Shown here one piece after another: positions 1-7,780 of a DNA stretch of 55,216 bases. Location: contig PHBD01000020.1 in assembly GCA_002841865.1 (NCBI GenBank), positions 1 through 55,216 of the forward strand, in the 5' to 3' direction. The notes below the pieces were generated by a model. The model ran no database searches and was not told the DNA's origin. It saw nothing but the letters and a program-made list of their open reading frames with translations. Source of the stretch: Deltaproteobacteria bacterium HGW-Deltaproteobacteria-19 (GTDB taxonomy: Bacteria > Desulfobacterota > Syntrophia > Syntrophales > PHBD01). Made by a program: the position numbers and the translations under genes. Position 1 is the stretch's first letter. The number at the start of each line of letters is the position of its first letter.

Positions 1-10
1 TGCCTCCCCC

Positions 11-337
11 TCAGGGAGTGGGTTTCCCCTTGAGCTGCCGGTAGAGTAGGTCCTGGATTCCCAATCCGTTTCCCCGCCGGGAAAGCTCTTCCGCCACCTT
101 CTGGTCCATCATCATATCATATGTTTCTTTTCCCGGGAACTTGCTGAGGGGGCTCAGGGAAGGAACCGTTTTGCGCATGGATTTGAGCATCTGGTACGTC
201 ATAACGGCTTCAAAATCCGCGCAGGCCTTGCGAAGCTTCTTGTCGCGTGCGGCCGCCGCGGCATCCGCCGCCGTGGCTCCGGTCTTCCCGCCCGTATTCC
301 CGGTGGTCTGAAGGGAGGCTCCCGTTATCTTGTCCAT
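11..337 (-). CDS. flgJ: FlgJ-like rod-binding protein (no muramidase domain)
   Basis: A 108-residue protein equivalent to only the N-terminal rod-binding half of enterobacterial FlgJ. The family core is clear: FEAVMTYQMLKSMRKTVP at about residues 42-59, followed by a helix ending in LGIQDLLYRQL. FlgJ of this kind caps the growing rod in the periplasm. The C-terminal peptidoglycan hydrolase domain of enterobacterial FlgJ is absent, as is usual in deltaproteobacteria, so a separate lytic enzyme is presumably needed. It is the last gene of the flgF-flgG-flgA-flgH-flgI-flgJ operon inside the window. The ATG has an AAGGA-type ribosome site about 9 bases upstream and lies 19 bases after flgI. Confidence 0.9.
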   Translation of the reverse strand: MDKITGASLQTTGNTGGKTGATAADAAAAARDKKLRKACADFEAVMTYQMLKSMRKTVPSLSPLSKFPGKETYDMMMDQKVAEELSRRGNGLGIQDLLYRQLKGKPTP

Positions 338-356
338 GGTCCCGCTTCCTTCCCGA

Positions 357-1538
357 TCAGATGAGCTTCAGCTCCGCCTGGAGCGCCCCGGCGGCCTTGA
401 TGGCCTGGAGAATCGTAATCAGGTCCCGCGGCGTGACGCCGATTGCATTGAGGGCCTGGACCATCTCCTGAATGGTGACGGCCTTCGGCACCAGCATCAA
501 CTGGTTTTTCTCCTCGGTTACGCCGATGGTTGTGTCCTTCGCCACGACGGTCTGCCCGCCCGGCGCAACGATCGTACCGTCCTTCCTGTTCACGAACGGT
601 TTGGTGCCCTGCCCGGGCTGCGGCGCGAACGGGAGCGGCTGGGAAATGACGGGGGTCTCCTTGATCTGGATGCTCAGATTTCCATGGGCCACCGCCACCG
701 TGGAAATCCGTACGTTTTCGCCCATGACGACGGTGCCGGTTTTCTCGTTCAGCACAACCACCGCCGGCGTATCGACGTTCACCTCGATGTTCTCGATGGC
801 CGTGGCCAGTCCCACAACGCTTCCGGCAAAGGGAGCGGGGACCTGGATCACGACGGTGGAGGCGTCCTTGAGTTTCGCATCAACCCCGCTGATGGCCCTG
901 TTCAGGGCCGCGGCTACGCGGCTGACCGTCGTGAAATCCGGCTGGTACAGATTCACGGTCAGCATTTTCGAGCGCTCGAAATCGAAGCGGACCTCCTTCT
1001 CCACAAAAGCCCCGTTGGAGATGATCCCGACGTTGGTCTGGTTCTTGACGGCCGAAGCGCCTCCCCCCGATGCACTGAATCCACCGATGGCCACAGCGCC
1101 CTGGGCCACGCCGTAGACCTCCCCGTCGGCTCCCTTCAGGGGAGTCATGAGCAGGGTTCCTCCCTGCAGGCTGGTGGCGTCGCCGAGAGACGAAACCGTT
1201 ACGTCCATCCGGCTTCCCGTTTTGGCAAATCGGGGCAGGTTGGCCGTCACCATGACGGCGGCGACGTTCTTCGCCTTCAGGGTGGCCGTCTTGTCCCGCA
1301 TGGCCAGCCCCTGGCGGCTCAGCAGGTTGGCGATCGTGTCCCGGGTGAAGCCGTTCTTCACGTCGTCCCCCGTTCCCATGAGTCCGACCACCAGGCCGTA
1401 ACCGAAGAGCTGGTTCTCCCTCACGCCGCCGATTGCCGCGATGTCCTTGAGACGGGCGGCCGATCCCGCAGCAGGAAGAAAAAGAACCGCCAGAAGGACG
1501 AGGGCGCCGATCCATTTCCATTTTCTATGATCCAGCAT
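357..1538 (-). CDS. flgI: Flagellar P-ring protein FlgI
   Basis: A 393-residue precursor of the peptidoglycan-level (P) ring that serves as a bushing for the rod. After the ATG there is a basic stretch, a hydrophobic core (WIGALVLLAVLFLP) and an AAGSAA region typical of Sec signal peptides. The mature protein begins RLKDIAAIGGVRENQLFGYG, a hallmark of FlgI, followed by LVVGLMGTGDD. A longer in-frame start at 1568 exists, but 1538 has AGGAG about 8 bases upstream and puts the signal peptide at the N-terminus, so I chose it. It follows flgH with a 13-base gap. Length matches the family. Confidence 0.95.
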   Translation of the reverse strand: MLDHRKWKWIGALVLLAVLFLPAAGSAARLKDIAAIGGVRENQLFGYGLVVGLMGTGDDVKNGFTRDTIANLLSRQGLAMRDKTATLKAKNVAAVMVTANLPRFAKTGSRMDVTVSSLGDATSLQGGTLLMTPLKGADGEVYGVAQGAVAIGGFSASGGGASAVKNQTNVGIISNGAFVEKEVRFDFERSKMLTVNLYQPDFTTVSRVAAALNRAISGVDAKLKDASTVVIQVPAPFAGSVVGLATAIENIEVNVDTPAVVVLNEKTGTVVMGENVRISTVAVAHGNLSIQIKETPVISQPLPFAPQPGQGTKPFVNRKDGTIVAPGGQTVVAKDTTIGVTEEKNQLMLVPKAVTIQEMVQALNAIGVTPRDLITILQAIKAAGALQAELKLI

Positions 1539-1551
1539 GGTCTTTCTCCTG

Positions 1552-2277
1552 TCAGAAGGGCCAGACATAATCCAGGGTCCTGCTCAGCCAGCCCGGACGC
1601 ATCTTCTCGTCCACGACGCCCCGCCCTGTGTAGACGATCTTTGCATCGGCAATGTATTTGGAGGATATGGTGTTGTCCGACGTGATGTCCTCGGGCCGGA
1701 TGATGCCGCTCAGCACCAGGTACTGGTCTTCCGCGTTGACCGCCATCATCCTTCTTCCCTCAATGTAGAGGTTGCCGTTCTCATACACCTTGACGACCCG
1801 GGCCGTGATCCGGGCCTGGAGGCTCCCGCCGCGGGACGTGTCGCCCGTCCCCTTCATCGTATTGGAGCTGGTGCCGCCGACGGAGATGGACTCCCCCATG
1901 TTCGCATTCTTCTTGAGAATGGAGGTCTCGATCCCCAGGAGGGCGCTGGCCCCGAATTCGGCCTTGCCGTCCCGTGACGTGTTGGTTGTGCCCTTGTTTG
2001 CGCCGGTGGCGGATTCTTCCACAACGATGGTCACGATGTCGTTCACGTAACCGGCCTTCTTGTCCGTGAAAAGCATGTTGTGGCTGTTGGCCCCGGGCCA
2101 GATCGACCCCGGCGACGCGGGCTGTGCGGGCCGCGTCACGGTGTGAACCGGCGTCGGAATGGGTTCCGACAGGATCGCGTCCGGCTTGTTTATGAGCGAA
2201 CAGCCCGTCAGGATCAGCACGCAGAAAACTCCGGCCAGCAGGCATCCCTTCGTCCGACGTCCTGGAAGAAACCGCAT
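1552..2277 (-). CDS. flgH: Flagellar L-ring lipoprotein FlgH
   Basis: A 241-residue outer-membrane lipoprotein forming the L ring. The N-terminus has a basic segment, a hydrophobic stretch and the lipobox LTGCS, giving the acylated Cys. Family motifs include PGSIWPGANSHNMLFTDKKA and, later, SRGGSLQARITARVVKVYENG. The C-terminus ends in a Phe after YVWP, as in many FlgH proteins. The start at 2277 has AGGAGG six bases upstream; an upstream in-frame start at 2331 would add residues before the signal peptide and is rejected. Located between flgA and flgI, as expected for ring assembly genes. Confidence 0.95.
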   Translation of the reverse strand: MRFLPGRRTKGCLLAGVFCVLILTGCSLINKPDAILSEPIPTPVHTVTRPAQPASPGSIWPGANSHNMLFTDKKAGYVNDIVTIVVEESATGANKGTTNTSRDGKAEFGASALLGIETSILKKNANMGESISVGGTSSNTMKGTGDTSRGGSLQARITARVVKVYENGNLYIEGRRMMAVNAEDQYLVLSGIIRPEDITSDNTISSKYIADAKIVYTGRGVVDEKMRPGWLSRTLDYVWPF

Positions 2278-2287
2278 GGAGAACCTC

Positions 2288-3022
2288 CTAAAAAACCAGT
2301 TGAACCGTGGAATCCCCGATGACGCGCGCATGGAGGATCTTCCGGGAGGAGGTGTTCCTCACCCGGACGGTGCCTCCGTCCTGCCCGTCCTCCTCGCTCA
2401 CACCGAGGGTCACAATGCGCATCGGGCCGCTTTCGTACAAAATCCGGACCGGCGCTCCTTTGCGTACGACCGGAATCTCGCGAAGCATCGGCTGGGTAAT
2501 CTCGGTGTGCGGGGCCACGTTGACCCTCAGCATCTTGCCGACGGCGCCATCGGCATCCGTGACCGCCTGGGTCGGGATGCGCCGGACCCATCGCTTCACC
2601 ACCTGGATGTCCCCGGGGGCAAGCCGGCTGTTTCTACTGAGTGAACGGGCACTCATGACGACGTCCCGCTGGGTTTCGATCACGACCGACACCCTCTGCT
2701 CCGCCAGGAAAACCCCCCGATCGTAGATCCGGACGGCATACTGTCCGTGGCCGAGGAACGGATTTCCCTGTACGGGGACTACTTCCTGGGAAATTTTTTC
2801 CCCCTGTACCCGCATCTCCTGGGCGGGGCTGGAAAAGATTACCCGGACGGTCCCCTGAGGCGATGGGTTCTGGCTCATCGCGGCGCGATGGACGGCTTCC
2901 TGGATCTGTCCGGCACTGATCCGGACCGTCTGCAAGGCCGCATGGAGCGGCCCTGCGTTCACCAGAATGAAGACTACTGCGGCAACGAATGCGGCCGGAA
3001 AAAGTATCGTATGGTGTTTCAT
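2288..3022 (-). CDS. flgA: Flagellar P-ring chaperone FlgA
   Basis: A 244-residue periplasmic protein needed for P-ring assembly. An N-terminal signal peptide (hydrophobic ILFPAAFVAAVVFILV, then GPLHA) is followed by a long N-terminal domain and a C-terminal SAF-like domain. The SAF part includes the family pattern with LAPGDIQ, TEITQPMLREIPVVRKG and the terminal beta segment. The open frame extends upstream into flgG, but only the ATG at 3022, eight bases after the flgG stop, places the signal peptide first. The gene lies directly before flgH and flgI, the rings it helps build. Confidence 0.92.
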   Translation of the reverse strand: MKHHTILFPAAFVAAVVFILVNAGPLHAALQTVRISAGQIQEAVHRAAMSQNPSPQGTVRVIFSSPAQEMRVQGEKISQEVVPVQGNPFLGHGQYAVRIYDRGVFLAEQRVSVVIETQRDVVMSARSLSRNSRLAPGDIQVVKRWVRRIPTQAVTDADGAVGKMLRVNVAPHTEITQPMLREIPVVRKGAPVRILYESGPMRIVTLGVSEEDGQDGGTVRVRNTSSRKILHARVIGDSTVQLVF

Positions 3023-3030
3023 GTCGATCC

Positions 3031-3813
3031 CTACTGCTTGATGTTGTTGGCGACCTGCAGCATGTCGTCCGCCGTCTGGATGGCCTTGGAGTTGATCTCG
3101 TAGGCCCGCTGCCCGGCGATCATCTTCACCATCTCGTCGATGACGTTGACGTTCGACATTTCCAGGTACTGCTGCGTGATCGTTCCGCACCCCTCTTCTC
3201 CGGGATTGGTGACGATGGCGTCCCCCGAGCTGTTGGACGTGGTGAAGAGGTTGCGGCCCATGGCGGTGAGCCCCGCGGGATTGATGAACCGGGCGAGTTC
3301 GATCCGCCCTCCCGTCGTCGATGCCCCCGTGCTGTCCGAATAGGACCATGTCCCGCCGCTGTCGATGGTGAAACTGACGGCGGTCGACGGCACCTGGACG
3401 TTCGGAATAAGCCTCAACCCTTCAGGATTGCAGAGGTAACCGTCCTTGTCGAGTTTAAAATTCCCGCCCCGGGTATAGACCGTGGTGCCGTTGTTATCGA
3501 GCTGGAAAAAGCCGCTCCCCTCGATGGCCCAGTCGAAGGAATTGCCCGTCTGCTGGTAGTCGCCCTGGCTGAAGTTCTTGGACACCGAGACAACCTTGAC
3601 GCCCAGCCCGACCTGGATGCCCGAGGGCAGCTGCACCCCCGCCGAGGTCTCCGATCCCGACTGGGACGACACCTGGTACATCAGGTCCTGGAAGTCGATG
3701 CGGGACTTCTTGAAACCGGTTGTGTTTATGTTGGCCAGATTGTTGGCGATTACATCCTGCTCCAGCTGCTGGGCCCGCATGCCGGTGGCGGCGATCCACA
3801 GGGAACGAATCAT
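3031..3813 (-). CDS. flgG: Flagellar distal rod protein FlgG
   Basis: A 260-residue axial rod protein. The N-terminus MIRSLWIAATGMRAQQ with DVIANNLANINTTGFK is the rod/hook N-terminal motif. The C-terminus has YLEMSNVNVIDEMVKMIAGQ followed by RAYEINSKAIQTADDML, the matching helix that packs against it. Length is that of FlgG (about 260), and the central segment QLPSGIQVGLGVKV is typical. A GGAG sequence precedes the ATG. It is coupled to flgF upstream (17-base gap) and flgA downstream (8-base gap). Confidence 0.95.
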   Translation of the reverse strand: MIRSLWIAATGMRAQQLEQDVIANNLANINTTGFKKSRIDFQDLMYQVSSQSGSETSAGVQLPSGIQVGLGVKVVSVSKNFSQGDYQQTGNSFDWAIEGSGFFQLDNNGTTVYTRGGNFKLDKDGYLCNPEGLRLIPNVQVPSTAVSFTIDSGGTWSYSDSTGASTTGGRIELARFINPAGLTAMGRNLFTTSNSSGDAIVTNPGEEGCGTITQQYLEMSNVNVIDEMVKMIAGQRAYEINSKAIQTADDMLQVANNIKQ

Positions 3814-3830
3814 GTACTTTCTCCTTTTCC

Positions 3831-4571
3831 TTAGACCACTCTCCCGATCTGGGAAGTGGACTGCTTATCCTGGTCTGTCATCGTCCTGATGATTTTCTGA
3901 TAGGTTTCAAACGAGCGCTGCAGTTCGATCATGGCCACCATTTCCTTGATGGCGTTCACGTTGGACATTTCCAGGGTCTGCCCCTGGACCCGGGGATCCG
4001 TCATGACAGTCATCCCGGCGGTTCCCGGATCGATGTATTGATTGTCACCCTGTTTCTTGAGGTTCTGGGGCCGATCGAAGGTCACCACCTTCAGCTGGCC
4101 GACATTGGTGGATATCGTCCCGTCCCCACCGGGTTCGGTGACGGATATCGTCCCGTCCTGACCGATCTGGACATCATTGCCGTCAATCGTGATGGGCCCC
4201 GAGGTGCCGAGAACCCGCTCTCCCGTAGAAGTGACCAGTTCGCTGTTCTTGTTGATATGGAGACTGCCTCCCCGTATATAGGCCGTCCCCTGCTTGGTCT
4301 CGACCGCCAGGAATCCGTCCCCCTCGATGGCGACATCGAGCGCGCCGCCGGTTCTCTGGAGCGTTCCGGGAGAGAAATCGGTCAGCCCGTACGGAGCATA
4401 TTCCAATCCCGGGTCCGTCGTCCCGGAGACCGGGTCCGACTGGAGCGCGTAACTCAGGTGAATCGCCTTGAATCCCGGTGTGTTGGCGTGGGCGATGTTC
4501 TGGGTGACCATCTCGAGCTGCTGGATGCTGCGGGTTGCCGCCGCGGCGATATCACGGACATCGAGTGCCAT
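3831..4571 (-). CDS. flgF: Flagellar proximal rod protein FlgF
   Basis: A 246-residue rod protein and the first gene of its operon. The N-terminus is an unusual variant (RSIQQLEMVTQNIAHANTPG) of the axial-protein motif. The C-terminus keeps LEMSNVNAIKEMVAMIELQ and RSFETYQKIIRTMTDQD. Compared with FlgG the N-terminal motif is more divergent, and the central segment YAPYGLTDFSPGTLQRTG resembles FlgF. Location immediately before flgG supports FlgF. A GAGGA ribosome site lies 9 bases before the ATG, and a sigma-54-type promoter lies about 40 bases upstream. Confidence 0.88.
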   Translation of the reverse strand: MALDVRDIAAAATRSIQQLEMVTQNIAHANTPGFKAIHLSYALQSDPVSGTTDPGLEYAPYGLTDFSPGTLQRTGGALDVAIEGDGFLAVETKQGTAYIRGGSLHINKNSELVTSTGERVLGTSGPITIDGNDVQIGQDGTISVTEPGGDGTISTNVGQLKVVTFDRPQNLKKQGDNQYIDPGTAGMTVMTDPRVQGQTLEMSNVNAIKEMVAMIELQRSFETYQKIIRTMTDQDKQSTSQIGRVV

Positions 4572-4607
4572 GCTTTCTTTTCCTCACCGATTGATGCCCA
4601 TTCATGA

Positions 4608-4623
4608 AGCAAGGAGCATGCCT
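4608..4623 (-). promoter_or_regulatory. Sigma-54 promoter of the flgF-flgJ operon
   Basis: On the minus strand the sequence reads AGGCATGCTCCTTGCT, matching the -24/-12 consensus (TGGCACG, four bases, TTGCW) with the required GG-N10-GC spacing. Only the first base and one -24 base differ. The predicted start of transcription is near 4597, 26 bases before the flgF ATG. Confidence 0.75.
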
Positions 4624-4646
4624 GAAGGGGGATTGCAGGAGAGAGA

Positions 4647-4655
4647 GGGGGGGGG
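4647..4655. repeat. Nine-base G homopolymer preceded by GA repeats
   Basis: A run of nine G on the plus strand follows a short GA repeat (4641-4646), in the 91-base gap between the stop of the FlhB-like gene and the flgF promoter. It is the longest homopolymer I noticed in the window. It lies outside coding sequence. Confidence 0.8.
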
Positions 4656-4662
4656 TGCTTCG

Positions 4663-4962
4663 CTACCGCAATTCGCGCTTGCGCTCGTCCAGGGAGTACA
4701 CGAAGGCCAGGATCTCCGCGATGGCCCGGTAGAGTTCGACGGGGATTTCCTGATCGACGTCCAGGCGGTAGAGGAACTCGACCAGGGCGGAGTCCTCCTT
4801 CACCGGGACCCCGTGAAGGCGCGCCTTTTCGATGATCCGGCTTGCCACCTCGCCGCGCCCCTTTGCGGTTATCCGGGGCGCCGAATCCGGCTTCCCGTCG
4901 TATTTCAGCGCCGCCGCAAGGGGGGTCTTTTCCTTCTTATGGCCGGGGCGTTCCTGATTCAT
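4663..4962 (-). CDS. Stand-alone FlhB C-terminal-domain protein (FhlB/YlqH type)
   Basis: A 99-residue soluble protein matching only the C-terminal cytoplasmic part of FlhB downstream of the autocleavage site. Residues KGRGEVASRI and VPVELYRAIAEILAFVYSLD align closely with KGRGFLAATI and IPENLYRAVAEILAFVYRLR in the full FlhB at 15375-16445. No transmembrane segments and no NPTH motif are present. Such proteins (FhlB) can substitute for part of the FlhB export-switch domain; a role in substrate switching here is inference, strengthened by the FliK-like gene directly upstream. The ATG at 4962 has AAGGA five bases before it; a TTG at 4998 is a weaker alternative. Confidence 0.85.
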   Translation of the reverse strand: MNQERPGHKKEKTPLAAALKYDGKPDSAPRITAKGRGEVASRIIEKARLHGVPVKEDSALVEFLYRLDVDQEIPVELYRAIAEILAFVYSLDERKRELR

Positions 4963-5025
4963 AGGATCCTTCCGCGGCGGTTGCCCGCCCGTTTCCAAAA
5001 CCGGCCCGTTGCCGCTCGCAGGAGG

Positions 5026-6186
5026 TCAGGCGTAAACATTGACCGCGTCCCTCTGGAAAAGAGGCAGGGACAGTTTTTTTTCCTGGATGGTCCGGTTGAT
5101 GTCGTGGTCGGCCAGGCAGACAATCCCGGCCTCGGGGAAACCGGCGGCCGCCAGGCGTTCCTTGAGTTCGTCCATGCCGGACTGAAGAAACTGCCTGACC
5201 TCTTCCGTTCCGCAGCGCAGAGCTCCGCTCATTCGCCCCCCGGACAGCCGGGCATCCACCAGGATGTCCCCGAGCGCTTCCATGTTGAGGCAAAGGACCA
5301 CCCGAAAGGACTCCTCCGCTGAACCGTCTTCCCCGTCCTGCCCCCCCTCGGGATAGATGAACAGGTCCTGGACCCGGATCCCGCCGGGGAACGCTGCGGG
5401 CACCTGGACTACAAACGGTCCCCCTTCCCGGCGCGACAAAATATTGACATCCCGGTGGACGTCCAGGGTCTCCAGGGCCGACCGGGCAGTAGATGCCGCC
5501 TGCTCCAGGTCTTTCCGGCCGGGAGCACCTGCATCCATCGTCGCCAGTTCCCGCTCGGCCGCCTCGGCCAGACGGAGGAGCGATTCCCTGAGCGTGCCCG
5601 GAGAGGTTTTCACCGGGGCGTTTCCCTCGGCCAAACGGGCGTCGGGATTCCTGTCACCGTCGGCAGGCGCCGCCTGTTTCGCCGGGCTTCCGTCAACGCC
5701 GTCCGAGGCCTGCTTCCCGGAGCCGGAGAAGATCAGCGATGACAGGAGACCCTGCAGGCTGTTCCGCTCGGCCGCCACCAGGGGGAAACGATCTGCCGGG
5801 AGGGTTTCCGCCATCGACTCGACCAGGGCGGACAACTGCCGGAACATGTCACCCAGGAGACCGGGCCTGCTGCGGAAGATGCTGAGAGATTCCGGGAGCC
5901 GACCCTGTACGCCCGGCTGGTCGTCCGCCAGAACCTGGAGGACGATCTGCGGGGAGTTCCGGACGACCCGGGCGGCGAACCGCGCACCCTCGCCCAGGGG
6001 TTGCTTCGTCTCCGCCAGAACCCGGGTGTCTCCAAGATCCAGAAGGAGGAGCCCCCCCTCGCGGACTTCAAGAACCATCGCTTCCACGCGCTCGCCGACG
6101 GAGAGCGGGGGCAGGCTGCCCGCCCGCGTTCGATTCGTCGGAGAAAGAGGATGCGTTGAGGGATCGGAAAGGGATATGAGTTTCAT
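5026..6186 (-). CDS. Second FliK-like hook-length / export-switch protein
   Basis: A 386-residue, mostly hydrophilic protein. The C-terminal 130 residues resemble the FliK hook-length domain: a beta-rich stretch (FVVQVPAAFPGGIRVQDLFI), SFRVVLCLNMEALGDILVDA, then a helix (EEVRQFLQSGMDELKERLAA) and GFPEAGIVCL. The N-terminal part (VGERVEAMVLEVREGGLLLL) may be a small beta domain. It is distinct from the larger FliK at 25050-26951 in the hook operon. It lies 63 bases upstream of the detached FlhB C-terminal domain, the normal partner of FliK, so the two may act as a pair. Assignment rests on the C-terminal pattern and context, not on close similarity. Confidence 0.65.
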   Translation of the reverse strand: MKLISLSDPSTHPLSPTNRTRAGSLPPLSVGERVEAMVLEVREGGLLLLDLGDTRVLAETKQPLGEGARFAARVVRNSPQIVLQVLADDQPGVQGRLPESLSIFRSRPGLLGDMFRQLSALVESMAETLPADRFPLVAAERNSLQGLLSSLIFSGSGKQASDGVDGSPAKQAAPADGDRNPDARLAEGNAPVKTSPGTLRESLLRLAEAAERELATMDAGAPGRKDLEQAASTARSALETLDVHRDVNILSRREGGPFVVQVPAAFPGGIRVQDLFIYPEGGQDGEDGSAEESFRVVLCLNMEALGDILVDARLSGGRMSGALRCGTEEVRQFLQSGMDELKERLAAAGFPEAGIVCLADHDINRTIQEKKLSLPLFQRDAVNVYA

Positions 6187-6216
6187 GGGGGTGGCTCCGC
6201 CCTGCTCCGGCCGACG

Positions 6217-6681
6217 TTACCTCTTCCCGGTCAGATTCAGGATGAGGTTGACTTCCCCGTCCGGGATGCCGGTGTGCCTTGCGATCTCACGCTCCGAGAG
6301 ACCGCGGGCGGCCAGGGCCAGAACCTGTGCGGCCCTTGGATCCCCCGCCGGGGGAGGGTCGGCCTCCGGTTCCTTCCGTTCCGGGGCTTCCGGGCACAGG
6401 GTCAGGAGCTCGCGGATTCTTTTTTCCCGCTCATCCAGGGCACGGGCCAGCTCCTTGAGCGTATCCCGGCTCTCCTGGACGGCCGTCAAAAAATGGTCGG
6501 TCGCGCTGCGGGAATCCTCGACGAGCTGCCGAAGGTCCTGCATCTCTTTTTCCCCGGGGAGAACGTTTTTCCGGCTCATGGCCCTGCGGACCTGCCAGAG
6601 GAGGAAAAGAACGAGCAGCGCAAGGGCAACATCCATGCCAAGCTGCAGCAGCAGAAACTCCCGTGTCGTCATCGCAAGCAT
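6217..6681 (-). CDS. Membrane-anchored DUF2802-like flagellar operon protein
   Basis: A 154-residue protein with one N-terminal membrane segment (about residues 13-32, VALALLVLFLLWQVRRAM), a central coiled coil rich in Glu, Arg and Leu, and a C-terminal helix-turn-helix-like motif, LALAARGLSEREIARHTG followed by PDGEVNLILNL. That C-terminal motif is characteristic of the DUF2802 family, which is found in flagellar operons and has no settled function. I chose the ATG at 6681 because GGGAG lies 5 bases before it; an upstream ATG at 6693 is possible. A structural or regulatory role at the membrane is inference from topology. Confidence 0.7.
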   Translation of the reverse strand: MLAMTTREFLLLQLGMDVALALLVLFLLWQVRRAMSRKNVLPGEKEMQDLRQLVEDSRSATDHFLTAVQESRDTLKELARALDEREKRIRELLTLCPEAPERKEPEADPPPAGDPRAAQVLALAARGLSEREIARHTGIPDGEVNLILNLTGKR

Positions 6682-6701
6682 GTCGGCTCCCATCCGTTCC
6701 G

Positions 6702-6998
6702 TCAGGCAAGCACGTCCAGGCGGCTTCCCTGGATCCGTTCGTCTTCCGCGGCACTGCCGCCGTCAACCACGGTTTCGATGGCCTGCCCTTTCCGTCCGGA
6801 CTCCGGGGACGCATCCTCTTCGTCCTGTCCATGGGCGGCCTTTTCCTCCCGCTCTTCCCGCTCCGGGGAGGGAAAGGGCTTCTTTTTCTCCCGCTGCCGG
6901 TAGGGGACGGGCTGCCGTTTCCGGTCCGAAACCGGGGACTGGACCTGCGGGACCGCCTCGGCACCAAGAATCGGAAGCATCGGTCTTTTAATGTCCAT
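6702..6998 (-). CDS. Small, charged, probably disordered protein of unknown function
   Basis: A 98-residue protein that I do not recognise. The N-terminus is MDIKRPMLPILGAEAVPQ; the rest is dominated by Arg, Lys, Glu, Ser and Pro, as in intrinsically disordered linkers. No membrane segment or signal is visible. It sits between the pseudokinase at 7016 and the DUF2802-like gene at 6217 with gaps of 17 and 20 bases, in line with operon membership. No strong ribosome site is seen. It is supported mainly by its tight fit in the operon. Confidence 0.55.
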   Translation of the reverse strand: MDIKRPMLPILGAEAVPQVQSPVSDRKRQPVPYRQREKKKPFPSPEREEREEKAAHGQDEEDASPESGRKGQAIETVVDGGSAAEDERIQGSRLDVLA

Positions 6999-7015
6999 CG
7001 CTCATGACCACACGA

Positions 7016-7780
7016 TCAGCAGGCAGGAAACGATATCCAGATTTCCTGACCTTGTTCCACGGAAACGGCCGCCCCGTAATGTTTCCAGAGAAGCAGGGAC
7101 AGACAGAGTGCACAATGGGGACGATCCTGGATCCGCGGCTGCCGGCCCTCATCCAGCACTCCCTCCATATCCTCCCGCTCCTCGTCCGTCAACGGTGTTC
7201 CGGTATGGCGGATGCCGAGAAGAACCCGATCGTTCTCTTTCCCGATCGTCACGTTAAGCTCATGATCTCCCTGGGATCCCATGCGAACCGTCGCATGACG
7301 GAGCAACGCCCAGAGGGCCATGGCGAAATGGGCCTGGACGCCCCGCACGGGCGGAACCCCGTCGGAAAGGTTCAGGACCTTGCGGACCCGGTGCTTGAAG
7401 TCCAGGTAATGATCCGCAAAGCGAACTTCCCGACGCACCAGGCTCGGAAGATCAAACCGATCCTCCTTCTTGTGGGTGAGGATCCCGAACCGGGAGGCGA
7501 CATCCTGGAAGACATCGGCAAATCGCTCCGATTCAGTGTTCAACAACCGGACATCGGAATGAATCTTCAACCAGTCCTCCGCCAGCGTACCCGGCATCTG
7601 AACCGCGTTTTTCTCCATGGCCGCCTGCAGGTTCTCCAGGCGCCGTTCGAGAATCTTCGCCCTGCCCATGATCCCGTTCAGCGGGTTGGCAAAGTTGTGG
7701 AGAAGCCCCGGCACGAAAGCATACAGCATGGTTCCTGAAAAGGCCTCTTCCAAGGCACGCTCAAGCTCTTGTATTTCCAT
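7016..7780 (-). CDS. Degenerate histidine kinase (pseudokinase) of the flagellar operon
   Basis: A 254-residue soluble protein with a recognisable H-box, VPGLLHNFANPLNGIMGRAK, so His28 is a candidate phospho-acceptor. The ATP-binding half is damaged: where kinases have an N-box with Asn this protein has ALWALLRHATVRMG, and the G1 box (normally DxGxG) reads IRHTGTPL. No sensory or membrane segment is present. It overlaps the end of the intact kinase gene at 7761-8582 by 20 bases, so the two are probably co-translated. It may act as a phosphotransfer or regulatory partner of that kinase, which is inference. AGGA precedes the ATG by 6 bases. Confidence 0.75.
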   Translation of the reverse strand: MEIQELERALEEAFSGTMLYAFVPGLLHNFANPLNGIMGRAKILERRLENLQAAMEKNAVQMPGTLAEDWLKIHSDVRLLNTESERFADVFQDVASRFGILTHKKEDRFDLPSLVRREVRFADHYLDFKHRVRKVLNLSDGVPPVRGVQAHFAMALWALLRHATVRMGSQGDHELNVTIGKENDRVLLGIRHTGTPLTDEEREDMEGVLDEGRQPRIQDRPHCALCLSLLLWKHYGAAVSVEQGQEIWISFPAC

